DNA of 64,000 nucleotides from Ochotona curzoniae (taxonomy: Eukaryota; Chordata; Mammalia; Lagomorpha; Ochotonidae). The notes under the pieces were generated by a model. The model did not search any database, was not told the origin of the DNA, and worked only from the letters and a program-made list of their open reading frames with translations. The position numbers were made by a program, and so were the translations under genes. This document shows positions 23,400 to 35,631 of the stretch, in pieces. Location: positions 31,953,501 to 32,017,500 of the forward strand of contig NW_024465369.1 of NCBI RefSeq assembly GCF_017591425.1, written 5' to 3'. The stretch's first letter is position 1; the number at the start of each line of letters is the position of its first letter.

Positions 23400-23770
23400 T
23401 ATATAAGTCAGTAGAACTTGTGTTCCCAGAACTCATGCAGTATGTTTCAACTCTGATGTCTAAATGGTTGCTGGGTTAGCAGTGGAAACTGTAATTGTGA
23501 TGTGTGGGAGTTGTGGTTGGTGGGAGGTTTTTAGGTCATTGAATCTATGTCCTGGGAGAGTGGTTCTCACCAGAGGGTTCAGTGTTTGAGTTCTCCCTCT
23601 CTGCTTCCTGGTTCATCATATGATTGTTCCTGCATAGCACTGTGACCAGCTTCCACATAAATGAACTCTCAGGACACCTGCACGTGAACCACAGCCTCCA
23701 AACTGAAACAAACCTGTCTTTTCTTCTTGCGGCTTTTAGTTAATGTGATGAAAAACAAACTAATACAGTC
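23400..23770 (+). mobile_element. MaLR-type LTR (MST/THE1-like), old
   Basis: Resembles an ERVL-MaLR LTR: GTGGGAGTTGTGGTTGGTGG, GGTTTTTAGGTCATTGAATC, a CTCCCTCTCTGCTTCCTGG block, ACAGCCTCCAAACTGAAACA, then ATGAAAAACAAACTAATACA at the end. Too diverged for exact boundaries. Confidence 0.55.
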
Positions 23771-25586
23771 TGTTTTTAATTAATATCGTGAAGAATACAA
23801 GAGGTTAAGGGAAGGGGAAGGCAGTATTACATCTACTATCTCCCTTTACACAGAGAACAGTCTTCCCAAGAAGGGATGTTATTCTGGTTTCACAAGTGAG
23901 GATGATTGCTCCGTCCCATAGTTTGTGAGAAAAAGCAGGATAGGATGTGAGAGTCTAATTCCAGAGCCCACCATCAAAATAAACAAATGTCTGAATATTC
24001 ATTGTAAAAGCCATCTACAAAAGTTGATCAGTAAGGAAAAAAAAAAAGTCCATTGGTGGTATTGCTAATTGTCAGCTTTATTTTGAAATTTAGCTTCCTA
24101 TTACAGATTAATCTATGAATAAATTTAGCTTCAGTTTCAAATTCAAGTTCCTACTGCTATTGTGGGCTTTTCCTACTTTTTAGAAGGCCACTCATTTAAA
24201 GCTTACAAGAAGGCAGCAGCTGCAGCATCAGAAACAATTATTAAGCGCCTGTTGTGTGCAGAGTGCTACAATAATAAAGCATCAGAAGGAATTTATAATC
24301 TCTGAACTTCTACAGTCTAATGCACAGATGAGTGCAACTTCTTATCCTAGGCCCAAATTTGGAGTCTTCCTGAGGACGTAATGGATATAATGGCTTTTCT
24401 TTTCTTTCTTTTCTTTTTTTTTTTGGTAGCAGATGGTGGCCAGCTGTTCTCTTTACTCAAGGCCAACTATGAAGGGGAAGAAAATTAAAATAAAGAGGCC
24501 TCTGGTAAATATGAGAAAGAACTTAATAAGCTAAATCTGGATTTTATACACACAAAAGGAGATGAGGAATTGGGATAATTATCAAATTATCAAAGCCTAA
24601 ATAGCTGTGCTACCTCTATTATCTATGTAAGAGAAAGTGATTTGTATGAATTGAATTGTTCAGCTAATTGCCCAGTATTTTGAGAACATGAGTGGACAGT
24701 CTAAATTGTTACTGACATAGACTGAGTGTCCTCAATGAATATCTGTAACAGCAAAGTCTTACTAATCCTTGCCGTATGACTGGAGACATTTCCATTTAGA
24801 TGTGGATTAGATTGAGTGAATAGTAGATCTATTTTTTTTTATCAAGATTTGGGGCAATTATAATTAAACATCATATTTTTATCTAATGTTTGAAATTATT
24901 TTTAATTGCAAAAATGCTAAGTGAAAACTATTGTCTTTAAAAATTTTAAATATTACACATCAGGCTACAATGTTTCTTCCTGCACTTCTGATTCCATTTC
25001 TCAGCATCTTTCCAACTGTTGCCCTTCTCTTAAGTAGCCAGTGTTATTCTTTTGAGAGTGTTATCCCTTTAGAATCTGCACATGGGTGTACAACACACAT
25101 GTACCCACCCAGAGCCAGAGAGGAGAGAGAACACTGCATTTTTACTTGAACTTAAATCACACTTTTGTACCATTTGGCAACTTGCTTTCCTATTTTACAA
25201 TATGTATTAGATATAAGTCCTTGCTCTTACATAGCTCTTATGCATTCCTTTCAGCTGTCTCATTGAAATCTATCATATTTATTTAGCGGTTCCTCCACTG
25301 GTACATACTGAAATAGTTTCCAATTATTTGCCTGCAATGCACAATAAACAATCCTCAATATTAAACACATGTGAGGATTTATTTACAGTAAACTCTGAGC
25401 AACTGACCTTTCCCAAGGGGAGATGAAAGGCTCCAGAAAGCCCCAAGTCATTTGGCCCTAACAAAGAGAAGAGATGTAGAAACAATGGGAATGGGTTTCT
25501 TTGCTCAGGTAAGCCCTATGCTGGAAGGCAGTCACTTCAGTTCCCAGATTCTGTTTCTCTAAGGCAGTGATTCTCCCAGTGAGTGA

Positions 25587-25992
25587 TGTAAGGACTTATT
25601 CCAATATTCCACCCTGGACCCTGCACCATTCCTTCTTCCTCACAGCTCACAAAATTCGCGCCAGTCCAGCCATCCACCAATCAGATGTAACCTGGCATTC
25701 CACCTGAGAATCCCACTCCCAATCTCCCAGCCCCTTCCCCAAACCCGCCCACTCACCAATCATCCCCAGGCATTCACCTGCAGGCACCAATCCCCTGGGG
25801 CCTTGACCTCAATCCCTCCGAATCCCCGCCCCCCCACACCTGGCAGACAAAAAAGGCCCCCAGGTGCGGTTCTCTCTCTCTTGCTCTTGCTCTTGCTCTC
25901 CTTGGTTCCTCTCCCCTGCTCTTCCTCTCTCCTTCTTACCTCCCTTCCCTCCCCTTCCCTGTTCCTGCCCCACTCGGTTCTCTCTCTCTCTC

Positions 25993-26023
<31 letters not shown>

Positions 26024-26275
26024 CCCCCCCTCTCTCCCTCTCTCCCTCTCTCCCTCTCTCCCTCTCTCCTCCCTTGCTCTCCCTCTTCCCCCTCCTCCCC
26101 TTTTCCCCTTCCCCTATTCCTGCCCCGCTGGAATAAACTTCCTAAGATACCTCGTTGCGTCTGGTGTTTTCAGCTCACGGTAAAGAACCAGGTTGCGAGA
26201 ATTAGCTGCGCATAAAGTATCATAATATCCTATGACCTAGAACTAGAACTCTTACACTCTTTTAAATAACTAACA
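25587..26275 (+). mobile_element. Solo LTR in sense orientation to MYO3B
   Basis: 689 bases, starts TGTAAGGAC and ends CTAACA, flanked by a perfect 5-base AGTGA (25582-25586 and 26276-26280). U3 has three CACCAATC CCAAT boxes (near 25676, 25755 and 25785), then a long CT-rich tract, and an AATAAA signal at 26132-26137 followed by GTTGCGTCTGGTGTTTTC. Same family as the antisense LTR at 4044-4919. No internal viral sequence is attached, so it is a recombined solo LTR. The 5-base duplication fits class I or ERVL-type elements. Confidence 0.85.
25978..26080. repeat. (CT)n tract within the LTR
   Basis: Nearly pure CT with CTCCCTCT interruptions, an expansion of the pyrimidine tract of the host LTR. 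The related LTR at 4044-4919 has a shorter tract in the same position. Confidence 0.85.
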
Positions 26276-26331
26276 AGTGATTCCCTCAAGCTTCAGAATA
26301 TCCTGGAAGGCTTGTTAAAATGCGAATTTCC

Positions 26332-26600
26332 GGGCTGGCGGCATGGCCTAACGGCTAGAGTCCTCACCTTGAACGCCCCAGGATCCCATATGGGCGCCAG
26401 CGGGCAGCTCCACTTCCCATCCTCTCCCGGCCTGTGGCCAAAGCTTTGGGACCCTGCACCCATGTGGGATACCCGGAAGAAGTTCCTGGATCCTGGCTCT
26501 GGATCTGCATAGCATCCGCCGTTGTGCGGAAGATCTTCATCTCTGTCTCTCCTCCTCTCTGTATATCTGACTTTCCAATAAATAAATAAATGTAAAAAAA
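26332..26600 (+). mobile_element. C-type SINE, sense, with duplication
   Basis: Starts GGGCTGGCGGCATGGCCTAA, ends TTCCAATAAATAAATAAATG plus A-run. The 15-base duplication AAAATGCG(A/G)ATTTCC lies at 26317-26331 and 26601-26615. An internal deletion makes it shorter than usual. Confidence 0.88.
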
Positions 26601-27004
26601 AAAATGCGGATTTCCAAGTCCCATTCCCAGTGTCTGATACAGTGGGAGCATGTCGTGGATGCATCCCCCAGTGAGAGAGATAGAGAAAAAGACTTTGCAT
26701 TTTTAACAAGTTTCCAACTCTCTAAAATACCTAGAGTTTCTTTGGCAACAGTCTTGATCTTGTCAGCAAGCTTCCTTCCCATTTAGCAATTCCTAGACTT
26801 AAGAATTCACTTCTACTTGCCTCCAGGCAGTCCATTCTGTGTTTAAGGGTGTCTGCTTGCCACCATATCCACTGGAGCCCTGCAAAATCTTTCTTTAGAA
26901 GCATCTAGGCCTGCATTCCACTTTCACCCCTTGGGCTTTGGTTCTGAACAAACTGTCTCCCTTCTCTACTCCATGGCAATCAGTGATCATGTTCTCTGAA
27001 ATCA

Positions 27005-27165
27005 GAGATTCTCAGACTGCAGCACCTTGAGTATTGTAGGAACTTGAGATTCCTGAAGGCTGGAGCCCAGAGATTCTGACTTTGAACTGTGACCCAGGAA
27101 CCTATATCTCTTGTGAAACCTCCAAGTGGTTGGCAGTAGGTGGTCTATACTTGACAGTGGAATAG
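27005..27165 (+). mobile_element. MER5-like DNA transposon remnant
   Basis: Resembles MER5: AGAGATTCTCAGACTGCAG, GGAGCCCAGAGATTCTGACT and CTCCAAGTGGTTGGCAG in the expected order. Diverged. Confidence 0.45.
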
Positions 27166-27467
27166 GCACTGCTATATCTTTTTGTTTCTAAATTCAGTGT
27201 TTAAATTTCCTCACTACCCTGATTGTGGAAGATTGCCTGCCAGCCAAAATACATGCCAGACATACTTGCAGATGCCTCTCTCTCTGACCTGTTATTCTTC
27301 ATAGCCCTCGTCCCTTCCCAAGATCATACCCATCATATTTGTCTTTAATGTTTGATTCTATCACTACAACATAAGCTTTGTGAAGACAGGAAAATTATCT
27401 GTTGGTCATTCATTTGGTATTTCTGCCTGTTCCTGAAACATCAGTAGATGTTACATAACGTGTTATT

Positions 27468-27776
27468 TTTTTTTAACATTCATTTATTTGGAAAGTAAGT
27501 GACAGAAGAGACAAAGACGGGTCTCCCATTCACTCGTTTTCTCCCCAAATGTTTGCAACGGTCAAGGGTTTGAGCCAGGTGGAAGCTCAAAACCAGGATT
27601 CACCATTTAGATGTCCCTTGATGGCAGGAACCCAAGCAATTGTGCCATTATTTGTTAACTACCAAGGTAGCTGCATCAGAAGCGCAGAGTAGCCAGGACT
27701 CAAAACAAGCTCTCCAAAATAGGATGTGGGCATCCCAAGTGGCAGCTGAACCCACCATGCCACAATACCCACCCTG
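27468..27776 (-). mobile_element. C-type SINE, antisense
   Basis: TTTTTTTTAACATTCATTTA tail, TCCCATTCACTCGTTTTCTC, then CACCATGCCACAATACCCAC head. Confidence 0.75.
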
Positions 27777-27840
27777 TAAAGTATTATTTAATGAACAAGT
27801 GACTAGAAAGGAAAAAGCCAGTGTAATTTAGAAGGTGATG

Positions 27841-28150
27841 TGGGCCAAGTAGAGTTGCATAATAGACTAAGCCAGCATCCCATAATGGGCCCTATTTCAA
27901 ATTCCCAGCTGCTCTAATTCTGATCTAGCTCCTTGATGATGGCCTGGGAAAGCAGGATGACGGCCTAAGTCCTTGGATCTCTGCACTTATGTGGGAGATC
28001 CAGAAGAATCACGTGGTGTAGTGTTAGCTCACACCTGCCAGTTGAAGTCATGTGGGGAGTAAACCAGCAGATGGAAGATCTTTCTCTTCCCCTTCACATT
28101 GTAACTTTACCTATGCAACAAAAATAAAATAAATATTTTTTAAAAAGATA
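27841..28150 (+). mobile_element. C-type SINE, sense, old
   Basis: GTGGGCCAAGTAGAGTTGC head, GGCCTGGGAAAGCAGGATGA, GGGGAGTAAACCAGCAGATG, AAAAATAAAATAAATATTTT tail. Confidence 0.75.
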
Positions 28151-30821
28151 TAGGGCAGTAGCTGCATTTCTGAGCCCATTAGGCCTTTAGGACCACTCAG
28201 GAACCCTGGGTGTACTATTGTCTGAGGACTTCCTCTATGAGTAATCTTTGGATCAAACCTCTTTAGCCTGGACTGCTGTATCTCTTACTTTCTCTTTGTT
28301 AAAACAGCATTTAAAAATGATGATTGGCATAAAGAAGACTATGTTGAAATAGTTTACTTTATTCCTATGATGTGAGGAAACCAGACAGGTATTAGAGTAT
28401 GTTCAAGGAAAAGGTCAAAACAGCACAGTTTGTATGAAGTGAAAAAGTCTCAAAATGAATTGCAAGTAGAGACACAAAAGATTTTCCACAGTGGAAAGGG
28501 ATTCAGTTAAAATCCTCTGCAGATTGGAAAGAATTTTTGTGTATACTGCAATTTAGGAAGAATTGTCAAGAAGCACAAAGAGGATGAACAGTGATGGAAC
28601 CTGGTTGGGAGTGTGCTGTGAGCAGTGTCCGTATAGATTCCTTGGAAACAGAAATGCTTTAGTGATACACTAGTGTAAACCAAAGTTGGTGTAGATCCCT
28701 CACATTTGTACCAAGGAGAGGCTGACAGCACATGCTCAGATTTAGGAAACGAAACTGACACGTCTATTAAAAGCCTAATATTCCAGATCGCTGCAGTCCC
28801 TGGCTATTTCAGTGATGTATCAAGTGCTGAAGTATCAAAGGTCCCTGCAAAATGTCTTAATCACCACACATCCTGCATCATGTATAGAATAAGTGCTAGT
28901 TGCAGAGGCAAGGTTAGTGATTGTAAAGAGGCCTGAACACCTGGGAAAGCCTCAGATCTCCCACTCTCCCTCTAGATTGTTTAGCCAGTGGCCTTCTCTA
29001 TGGCTTTCTTCTCTGCACAAACAGAAGTTTTATCTATGACCGAGTTCCCTTCAGGATCTAAATGTTAAAGTCAGCCTTTCCCTTGCACAGACAAACCTGT
29101 GCCCAGGCATGGAGAGTTTTGACACAGGGCAGAGAAGGTCTGTTTGTGAGCACAAAGAGGAACTGCTGAATTGGGGTATCCTAGGCAGTACAAAAGCCTC
29201 AACCTTTGCGGTTCCACATAGGCAACTGGCAAACAAAAGGAAAAGAAATGATTGCAAGGGCAGACAGTTATTGAAAAGCTGCCTCTGTCAGGTCGTAGTG
29301 TTGTGTAGCACTGGCAAGTGTCTTTAGCAATGTCACAGGGATCTCATTGCTAACGCTGGCTGTATCTCCATTCAGAGTGTAAGTCTAAATGATAACAGAT
29401 GGCAATGGAGCTGTGTTCATCAAGGTTGTGTGTCAGGCCAAGGCTAAAAGTTCCGGCAGAACTTCATCCTGCAGGCTTGAGTCAAGGGCAGTTTAGACAC
29501 AGAATTTCTTCCTCTCTGACCCCCCTCTTATAGGGGTTTTTTCCCTTCCTATCTTCAGTTGATTAGATAGGCACATCCGTCTCATGGAGAGGTATCTGTT
29601 GAACTAGGACCATTTGTTCTTCTCACCTGTGCACTTGATCCTCTCCTATATCTACTTAGGTCGTCTTTAATTTTTTTCGGCCACTGTTTCATAGTTCTCA
29701 GTGCAGAGATCATACAGATGTATTGTCAGCTCTGTACCCATGTGTTTCATATATTTTTTTAAACATTTACTTACTTTTATTGGAAAATCAGACTTTAAAG
29801 ATGCAATAATATATGTACTGCTTTGTAAATTTTGGTTTCAAGAGATTTACATAAAGTAACACAAGTATTTCTTTTTAAAAATATTTTATTATCATTATTA
29901 TTATCATCATCATCATTTTATGATACAGTTCCATAGGCTCCTGGGATTTTGCTTATCCCCTCCCCAATTCCCTCCCCCCTCACCTTGTTCCTCTATATCA
30001 TTACTATAGTATAATTCTTCATACACCGTCATATGTCCATCATTGTGGGCAAGGACAATGGCAGAGTGTCCAGCATCCTATTGTCAAGATACAGTAAACA
30101 GTTTCATTGGGAGTCCATCTTTGTCTGGAAGTAGAGATGCATATTCCATTGTATCCTCACATCTGGATTTCATAGTTACTGTACATCCCCTTAAATGAAA
30201 AGTCACAATACAAAATCAACATCAGGAAGAAAAATAGAAATTTACAATGCCATGAAGTTAAATAACATGTTACTAGATATGACAGTCTCTATTACACAGC
30301 TACTATGCATTCCTTAAATGAAAACAAAATCAATAACAGGAAGAAAAAAGAAATTAACAACACCATGACATTAAATAACATGCTACTGAATGACTAATGT
30401 GTCACTGAAGAAATGTAAAAGAAAATCAAGAACCTTCTTGAAGAAAATGATGCTACTGTATGATCTATGTGTCATTGAATAATTTAATCACAAGAAACTT
30501 TTGAAGAGATGAAACTAACAAAAACAAAAAAATCAAAATCCTTGAGATATAGTTTCTGCTGATTTTGTTGGTGAAAGGTGTATCTTCTAGACAACAAATA
30601 GATGTGTTTTGTTTTTTAATCCAGTGTACTAATCTATGAATTTGATTGGGCTTAAGCAGTATTCAGGGTTAATATGTATGGGTGGTACTTTGGTCCTGTC
30701 ATTTCAGCAATGGGTTGTTCATTGGTTTAGTCTTCTGTTGTCATTTTACTGGGATATTCTTTACATTTGCCTTTGGTTTTTTTTCGGGTGTTATTCCTCT
30801 TCTCTGTCAAGAGAACATCTT

Positions 30822-31153
30822 TTTTTTTTTTTAAAGATTTATTTTTATTATTTTTTTTATTGGAAAGGAGGATATACAGAGAGGAGAGACAGAGAGGAAG
30901 ATCTTCCGTCCAATGATTCACTCCCCAAGTGAGTGCAACGGCCGATACTATGCCAGTCCGAAGCCAGGAGCCTCTTCCGGGTCTCCCACACGGGTGCAGG
31001 GTCCCAAAGCCTTGGGCCATCCTCGACTGCTTTCCCGGGCCACAGGCAGGGAGCTGGAAGGGAAGCGGGGCTTCTGGGATAGAACCGGCGCCCATATGGG
31101 ATCCCGGGCGTGCAAGGCGAGGACCCCAACCACTGCGCCACCGCGCTGGGCCC
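30822..31153 (-). mobile_element. Young C-type SINE inside the L1
   Basis: Near-consensus antisense copy (AAGATCTTCCGTCCAATGAT, GGGTCTCCCACACGGGTG, CACCGCGCTGGGCC). Perfect duplication CAAGAGAACATCTT at 30808-30821 and 31154-31167, which lies in L1 sequence, so the SINE is younger than the L1. Confidence 0.93.
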
Positions 31154-32034
31154 CAAGAGAACATCTTGAAGCATCATTTGTAGGGTGTGTTTGGTAGAGG
31201 CATATTCTTTAAACTTTACTGTGGAAGAATTTTATTTCATTTTCAAAGACAAAAGAAAGCTTCCTGGTTATCCTAGGCCGACAATTTTTTTCTTTCACTG
31301 GGAGCTTTTGAGGTAAACCCAGACAAAGAACTATCCGTCCTGCTGGTCTGTTTGATTTGACCGGGAGCAGAGACAGAGCAGCAGGTCCCAGATGGGTAGT
31401 ACGAGAACAGGGTGGATTTCACAGCACAGTCAGCCCTCTAGAGCTGAATTGGGCACCATTTTGCCTAAGGAGGCAAAGGAAAGGACTGAGCATACACTAA
31501 ACTGAACTGGGAGTGAACTAATTTTTGACTGAGTGAACTGCAGCAACATGGCATTCTACAGGTTCCACCCAAGATAGGTCTGGGTAGCCATCAGACCTGA
31601 TGGCCAGCAGATCAAGAACTATAGTAGTGGTACATCAGGCAGCATTTTGTACAGTGTGGCAAACGTTTAGGACTACAGGGGACAACAGTGAACTGCACAT
31701 GTGCTGAGCTCATGAGAACTCACTGAGTTCAGTGGATTGCACTGGTCCCACAGGAAAATAATACTGACTGTGGCATTATACTGGTCAAAATAGGTCCATG
31801 TGGCACCAGACCCAACGTTCGACAGGTTCCTGCAAGATCAGCACCACCAACAACCCAGCTATATAGGACACCTGGTATCTCCCTAATCTTGGGACCTGCT
31901 CCAACTGTAAGTGGGAGAAAGGTTGCAGAGACAGTAGTGCAACCTCAGCATAATATCACAGGAGGTGGGGAGTGGTGAGCCAGGAGCTGGGGCTACGGAG
32001 AACACAGTAGAAATCTAACATAAGAACCCAGACC

Positions 32035-32293
32035 TTCTCTGGTCTGAAGGTAGAGCTGGCAGAGTAGAGAGATAGTCTCCCCAAGAAACCGATGAACTTA
32101 TCTGGACAATAAGATGCTGGACTTTATACTTGGTAGATGCTTGTAATGAAAGAATCTCAACTGAATTTGAACTGTGGTAATGCAACAAGGTGGAGAAATC
32201 CACCATGGGGGGGGGTTGGGGAGGGGTGGGGGAATCCCAGTGCCTTTAAAACTGTGTCACATAATGCAATGTAATCAATAATAATAATAAAAA
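32035..32293 (+). mobile_element. Short L1 3'-end insertion with a 5' micro-inversion
   Basis: 259 bases of L1 3' UTR ending CATAATGCAATGTAATCAAT plus an (AAT)n-A tail, flanked by a perfect 13-base duplication AAGAACCCAGACC (32022-32034 and 32294-32306). Compared with the antisense copy at 46307-46690 and the one starting at 29876, the first about 31 bases (TCTCTGGTCTGAAGGTAGAG onward, to about 32066) are inverted. This looks like a very small twin-priming event. Confidence 0.75.
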
Positions 32294-32473
32294 AAGAACC
32301 CAGACCTGGAACTTGCTGGAGGGAGTGGCACAATTGGCTATAAACAAAGAGCTGGGTATCAACTGCAATAAGTAAAATTGAACTGTAGATCTGTGGCTGA
32401 CACAGCTTAGAAACCTGCACCAAGAAGAAGAATCTGATAACCACAAGTACAATGAAGAACAAAAAAACAAAAG

Positions 32474-33250
32474 ATGACACACAGGCAAAATGAATATTAC
32501 CAAAGACTCCCTCCTGCAAAGGAGCAAAACCCTATGCCAACCTCAGAGTTCACTGAGGAAGACATTGAGAAAATAGGGGACACAGAATTCAGAAAACTCA
32601 TTATAAAGCTTCTGATCAAGAAGCACATACAAGAGTTCAAAGAATTTAAGGAATATGTTACACAAGAAATAGCAGCAGTAAAGCAAATCAAGGCTGATAT
32701 ATCAGAAATTAAGAACACAGTTGAGCAAATTAAAAGTACAGTGGAGAGTCTCCATAATAGAATGAAGCAAGCAGAAGAAAAAATTCCAGGATTGGAAGAT
32801 ATTTCCTGTCATCAGGGGGAAGCAAACAAAAAGCTGGAAGCAGAGCTGGATCAGGCCAAAAGACAATATTAAGAGGCCAAATATAAGAGTTATGGGAGTC
32901 CCAGAAGGTACAGAAAGAGAAGCTGGTTTTACAGATATAGTTAATGAAATAATAAGGGAAAATTTCCCTAATCTAGAGAACGTTCTGGTAAACAACCAGG
33001 AGGGACACAGAACTCCCAACAGGTTTATCAAAACGATCTTCACCACAACACATGATCATCCAGCTTTGTTCAATTGAACATAAGGAAAAGATCCTTAAAT
33101 GTGAATGTGAAAAAAAAAAAAATCAACTGACATATAAAGGAATGCCAATTAAACTCACAGGAAACCTCTCACAGGAAACTCTACAGGCCAGAAGAGAATG
33201 GAGTGACATATTCCAGATTCTAAAAGAAAAAATTATTGGCCCAGGATAAC
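32474..33250 (+). pseudogene. L1 ORF1 remnant
   Basis: Opens with MTHRQNEYYQRL and runs as a 132-codon frame with a coiled-coil-like middle (EIKNTVEQIKSTVESLHNRM), then a stop and frameshift near 32870. The RNA-recognition-like part continues in other frames (MGVPEGTEREAGFTDIVNEI at 32892 onward; REWSDIFQILKEKIIGPG near 33200). L1 ORF1p is the RNA-binding chaperone needed for L1 retrotransposition. This copy is broken and cut off before the end. Confidence 0.8.
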
Positions 33251-33265
33251 TCAAGTATTTCTTTT

Positions 33266-33508
33266 AATGATTTGTTTATTTTTATTGGAAAGATTTACAA
33301 AGAGAAAGACAGACAGAAGGATCTCCCATTTGCTGGGTCACTGTGACTAAAGTGGCTACAATAGCTGGAGCTGAGCCTATCTGAAACCAGGAGCCAGGAG
33401 CCTCTTCTGATCTCCGATTTGGATACAGGGTTGTCTCTAGTGCCTATATGGGATCTTGGTGCATACAAGCAGGAGATTTAGCCACTGAGCCCATTGTGCC
33501 AGGCTTGT
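33266..33508 (-). mobile_element. C-type SINE, antisense, internally deleted
   Basis: GTTTATTTTTATTGGAAAGA tail, GAAACCAGGAGCCAGGAG, then a shortened head ending CCCATTGTGCCAGGCTT. Lies next to the L1 target duplication. Confidence 0.75.
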
Positions 33509-33907
33509 TACATTGGATTTTTAGGTAGACAATTATGTCACCCTCAAATTAAGGTAATTGAATTTATTGTTCTTTGTAAATGGACACTTTTGTTTCTTTT
33601 TCTTTGCTGACTAGAACCTCTGGGACAATGTAAATAGAATATTGATGAAAGGACATCCTTAATTTGATGCTCATCTTAGATGGATATCATTCAGCATTAT
33701 TCTTATTGAATATAACAGCTGCAATTTTTTTCATAGACTCCTTTTTTCAAGTTAGTTTGAGTTTGTAGAGAGGTTTTGAGGTTTTTTTTTTTTTTCCAAA
33801 TTACTATTAAGTATTGAATCTTAAGAATTGTGGTGTAGAAATTATCAAATACTTGCTGTGACCCTGACAATCTCATGTATTAGTAAATTCCTAAAAAAAT
33901 TAAATTA

Positions 33908-34240
33908 GGGGGACCTGGCATGGTGGCCTAATGGCTAAAGTCCTTACCTTGAACATACCGGAATTGCATGTGGGCTCCAGTTCTAATACCAGCAGCCCCA
34001 TTTCCCATCCAGCTCCCTGCTTGTGGCCTGGAAAAGAAGTCAAGGACAGCTCAAAACCTTGGGATCCTGCACCCACATGGTAGACCCAGAAGAAGCTCCA
34101 AACTCCTGGCTTTGGTTTGGTGCAGTTCCAGCTGTTGTGATCACTTGGGAATCATCGAACAGAAGATCTTCCTCTCCATATCTCCTCTCTGTATATCTGA
34201 CTTTTCAATAAAAATAGATAAATCTTTTAAAAAATTATAT
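33908..34240 (+). mobile_element. C-type SINE, sense
   Basis: GGGGACCTGGCATGGTGGCC head, GGCTCCAGTTCTAATACC box B region, TTTTCAATAAAAATAGATAA tail. Confidence 0.85.
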
Positions 34241-34244
34241 TAGG

Positions 34245-34560
34245 GGACCTGTGTTGTGGCATGACAAGTAAAGGTGTCACTTATGTTATGAGTGCCAGTT
34301 CAAGTCCTAGCTGCTCTATTTCCCAACTAGCTCTTTGCTAATAATCTGAGAAAAGCAGTGGAAAAAGACTCAAGTGTTTAGCCCTTCTAACCATGTGGAA
34401 AACGTGGAAGAAACTCCTAACTCCTGCCTCTGGCCTAGCCCAACACTGGACACTGTAGCCATTTAGGGAGTGGGCCAATGGGTGGAAGATTCCTCTCTCT
34501 CTGTCTGTCACTCTCTCTTTGTAACTCTGACTCCCAATTAAATAAGTAAATCTTAAATGA
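34245..34560 (+). mobile_element. C-type SINE, sense, older subfamily
   Basis: Directly follows the previous SINE. Head GGACCTGTGTTGTGGCATGA, GGAGTGGGCCAATGGGTGG, tail CAATTAAATAAGTAAATCTT. Confidence 0.78.
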
Positions 34561-35631
34561 TATAATCATACAATTTTTAGAATATAAGAGTGTTAGATTT
34601 TGGCAAATGCATTTTCCTCATTTATTGAGGCCATGTTAGTTTTTTGTTTTTGGCTTAAAATTTTATCGAATAAATGAATTCATAATTTTCCTTTATGCTT
34701 TTAGTATCTGTAGGATCCATAGGTATTGGTAATTTGTGTCTTTTTCTCTTGACTTCTATGGCTAGAGGCTTACCAATTTTATTAGCTGTTTAAAAAACAG
34801 TTTTTTTTTTTTGCTTATTTGTTTAAAACATGGATCCTCTTTATTTTATAATTCAAGTTCAGTGATATTATTTAGTTATATATTGAGTAACATTTTTGTA
34901 ATTTATGACAGTTAGCAATAAGCTTACGAAGTGGAGCTTCCAAATGTCATTGGAGTTAAAAGCAAACATAGTAATGTATTTTGCTTTTATGCAGAAGTGT
35001 AAGACAAAGCACTTAAGCACTTATCCCTTTAAAAAATTTTAATTCTGTTAATGAAACATTTGTTTTAGTCATTTTCCACTTCACTGATTTCTGCTTTGAT
35101 CTTTATTATTTCATTGGGTTTAATTTGCTGTTCTTTTTCTGATTTCTTATGATGGAGATTGAGGTTATATGATAGGTGTTTAATGCTATAAATTTCTAAC
35201 AGTGTTCCAGTAGTATCTCAGAAATTCCTAAAGCTTGTGCTTCATTTTCATTCAACTGAAAGTGCTAATACTTCTTTGATTTCCTATTTGACCTGTATGT
35301 TATTTAGAAGTCTGTTCATAGATATTTAAAATTTTACAGATTTATTTTGTTGATTTCTAATTTAATTCCACTCTGCTAAGAGATGAACTTGTGTGATTGG
35401 AATACTTTTCAAGTTTATTATGTTTTAAAATCCAGAATATGGTCAATCCTAGTAAATGTTTCATGTGCAATTAAAAGGCTATACATTCTGTTATTGGCAG
35501 ATGTACTATAAATGGTCATTATGTCAAATTGATTGTTCAGACTTTCTGTATCCTTGATGATTTTTTAGCCTACTTGTTCTATCAATTATTGTAAAGGTAC
35601 ATTAAAATCTCTGGTTGTAATTGTGAATATT

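Larger units (their letters stand above)
29876..33251 (-). mobile_element. Rearranged L1: inverted 5' part joined to 3' UTR (twin-priming type)
   Basis: From 29876 to about 31300 the sequence is an antisense L1 3' region beginning at its A-rich end. From about 31300 to 33251 it switches to sense L1 5' UTR and ORF1. ORF2 is missing. The whole unit is flanked by CAAGTATTTCTTTT at 29862-29875 and 33252-33265. Read on the minus strand this is an inverted 5' segment followed by the 3' end and tail, the known product of twin priming with an internal deletion. Two later insertions (30822-31153 and 32035-32293) lie within it. Confidence 0.72.

Noticed and set aside
25803..26183. A 126-codon frame rich in Ser, Leu and Pro.
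   Set aside because: It is the translation of the CT-rich LTR tract (a simple-sequence artefact).
32035..32293. A new short SINE family with a defined 5' end, suggested because this copy and the one at 46307-46690 seem to share a start at CTCTGGTCTGAAGG.
   Set aside because: Closer reading showed that the shared start is an inverted segment in the 32035 copy; in the 46307 copy the same sequence continues upstream as ordinary L1 3' UTR.
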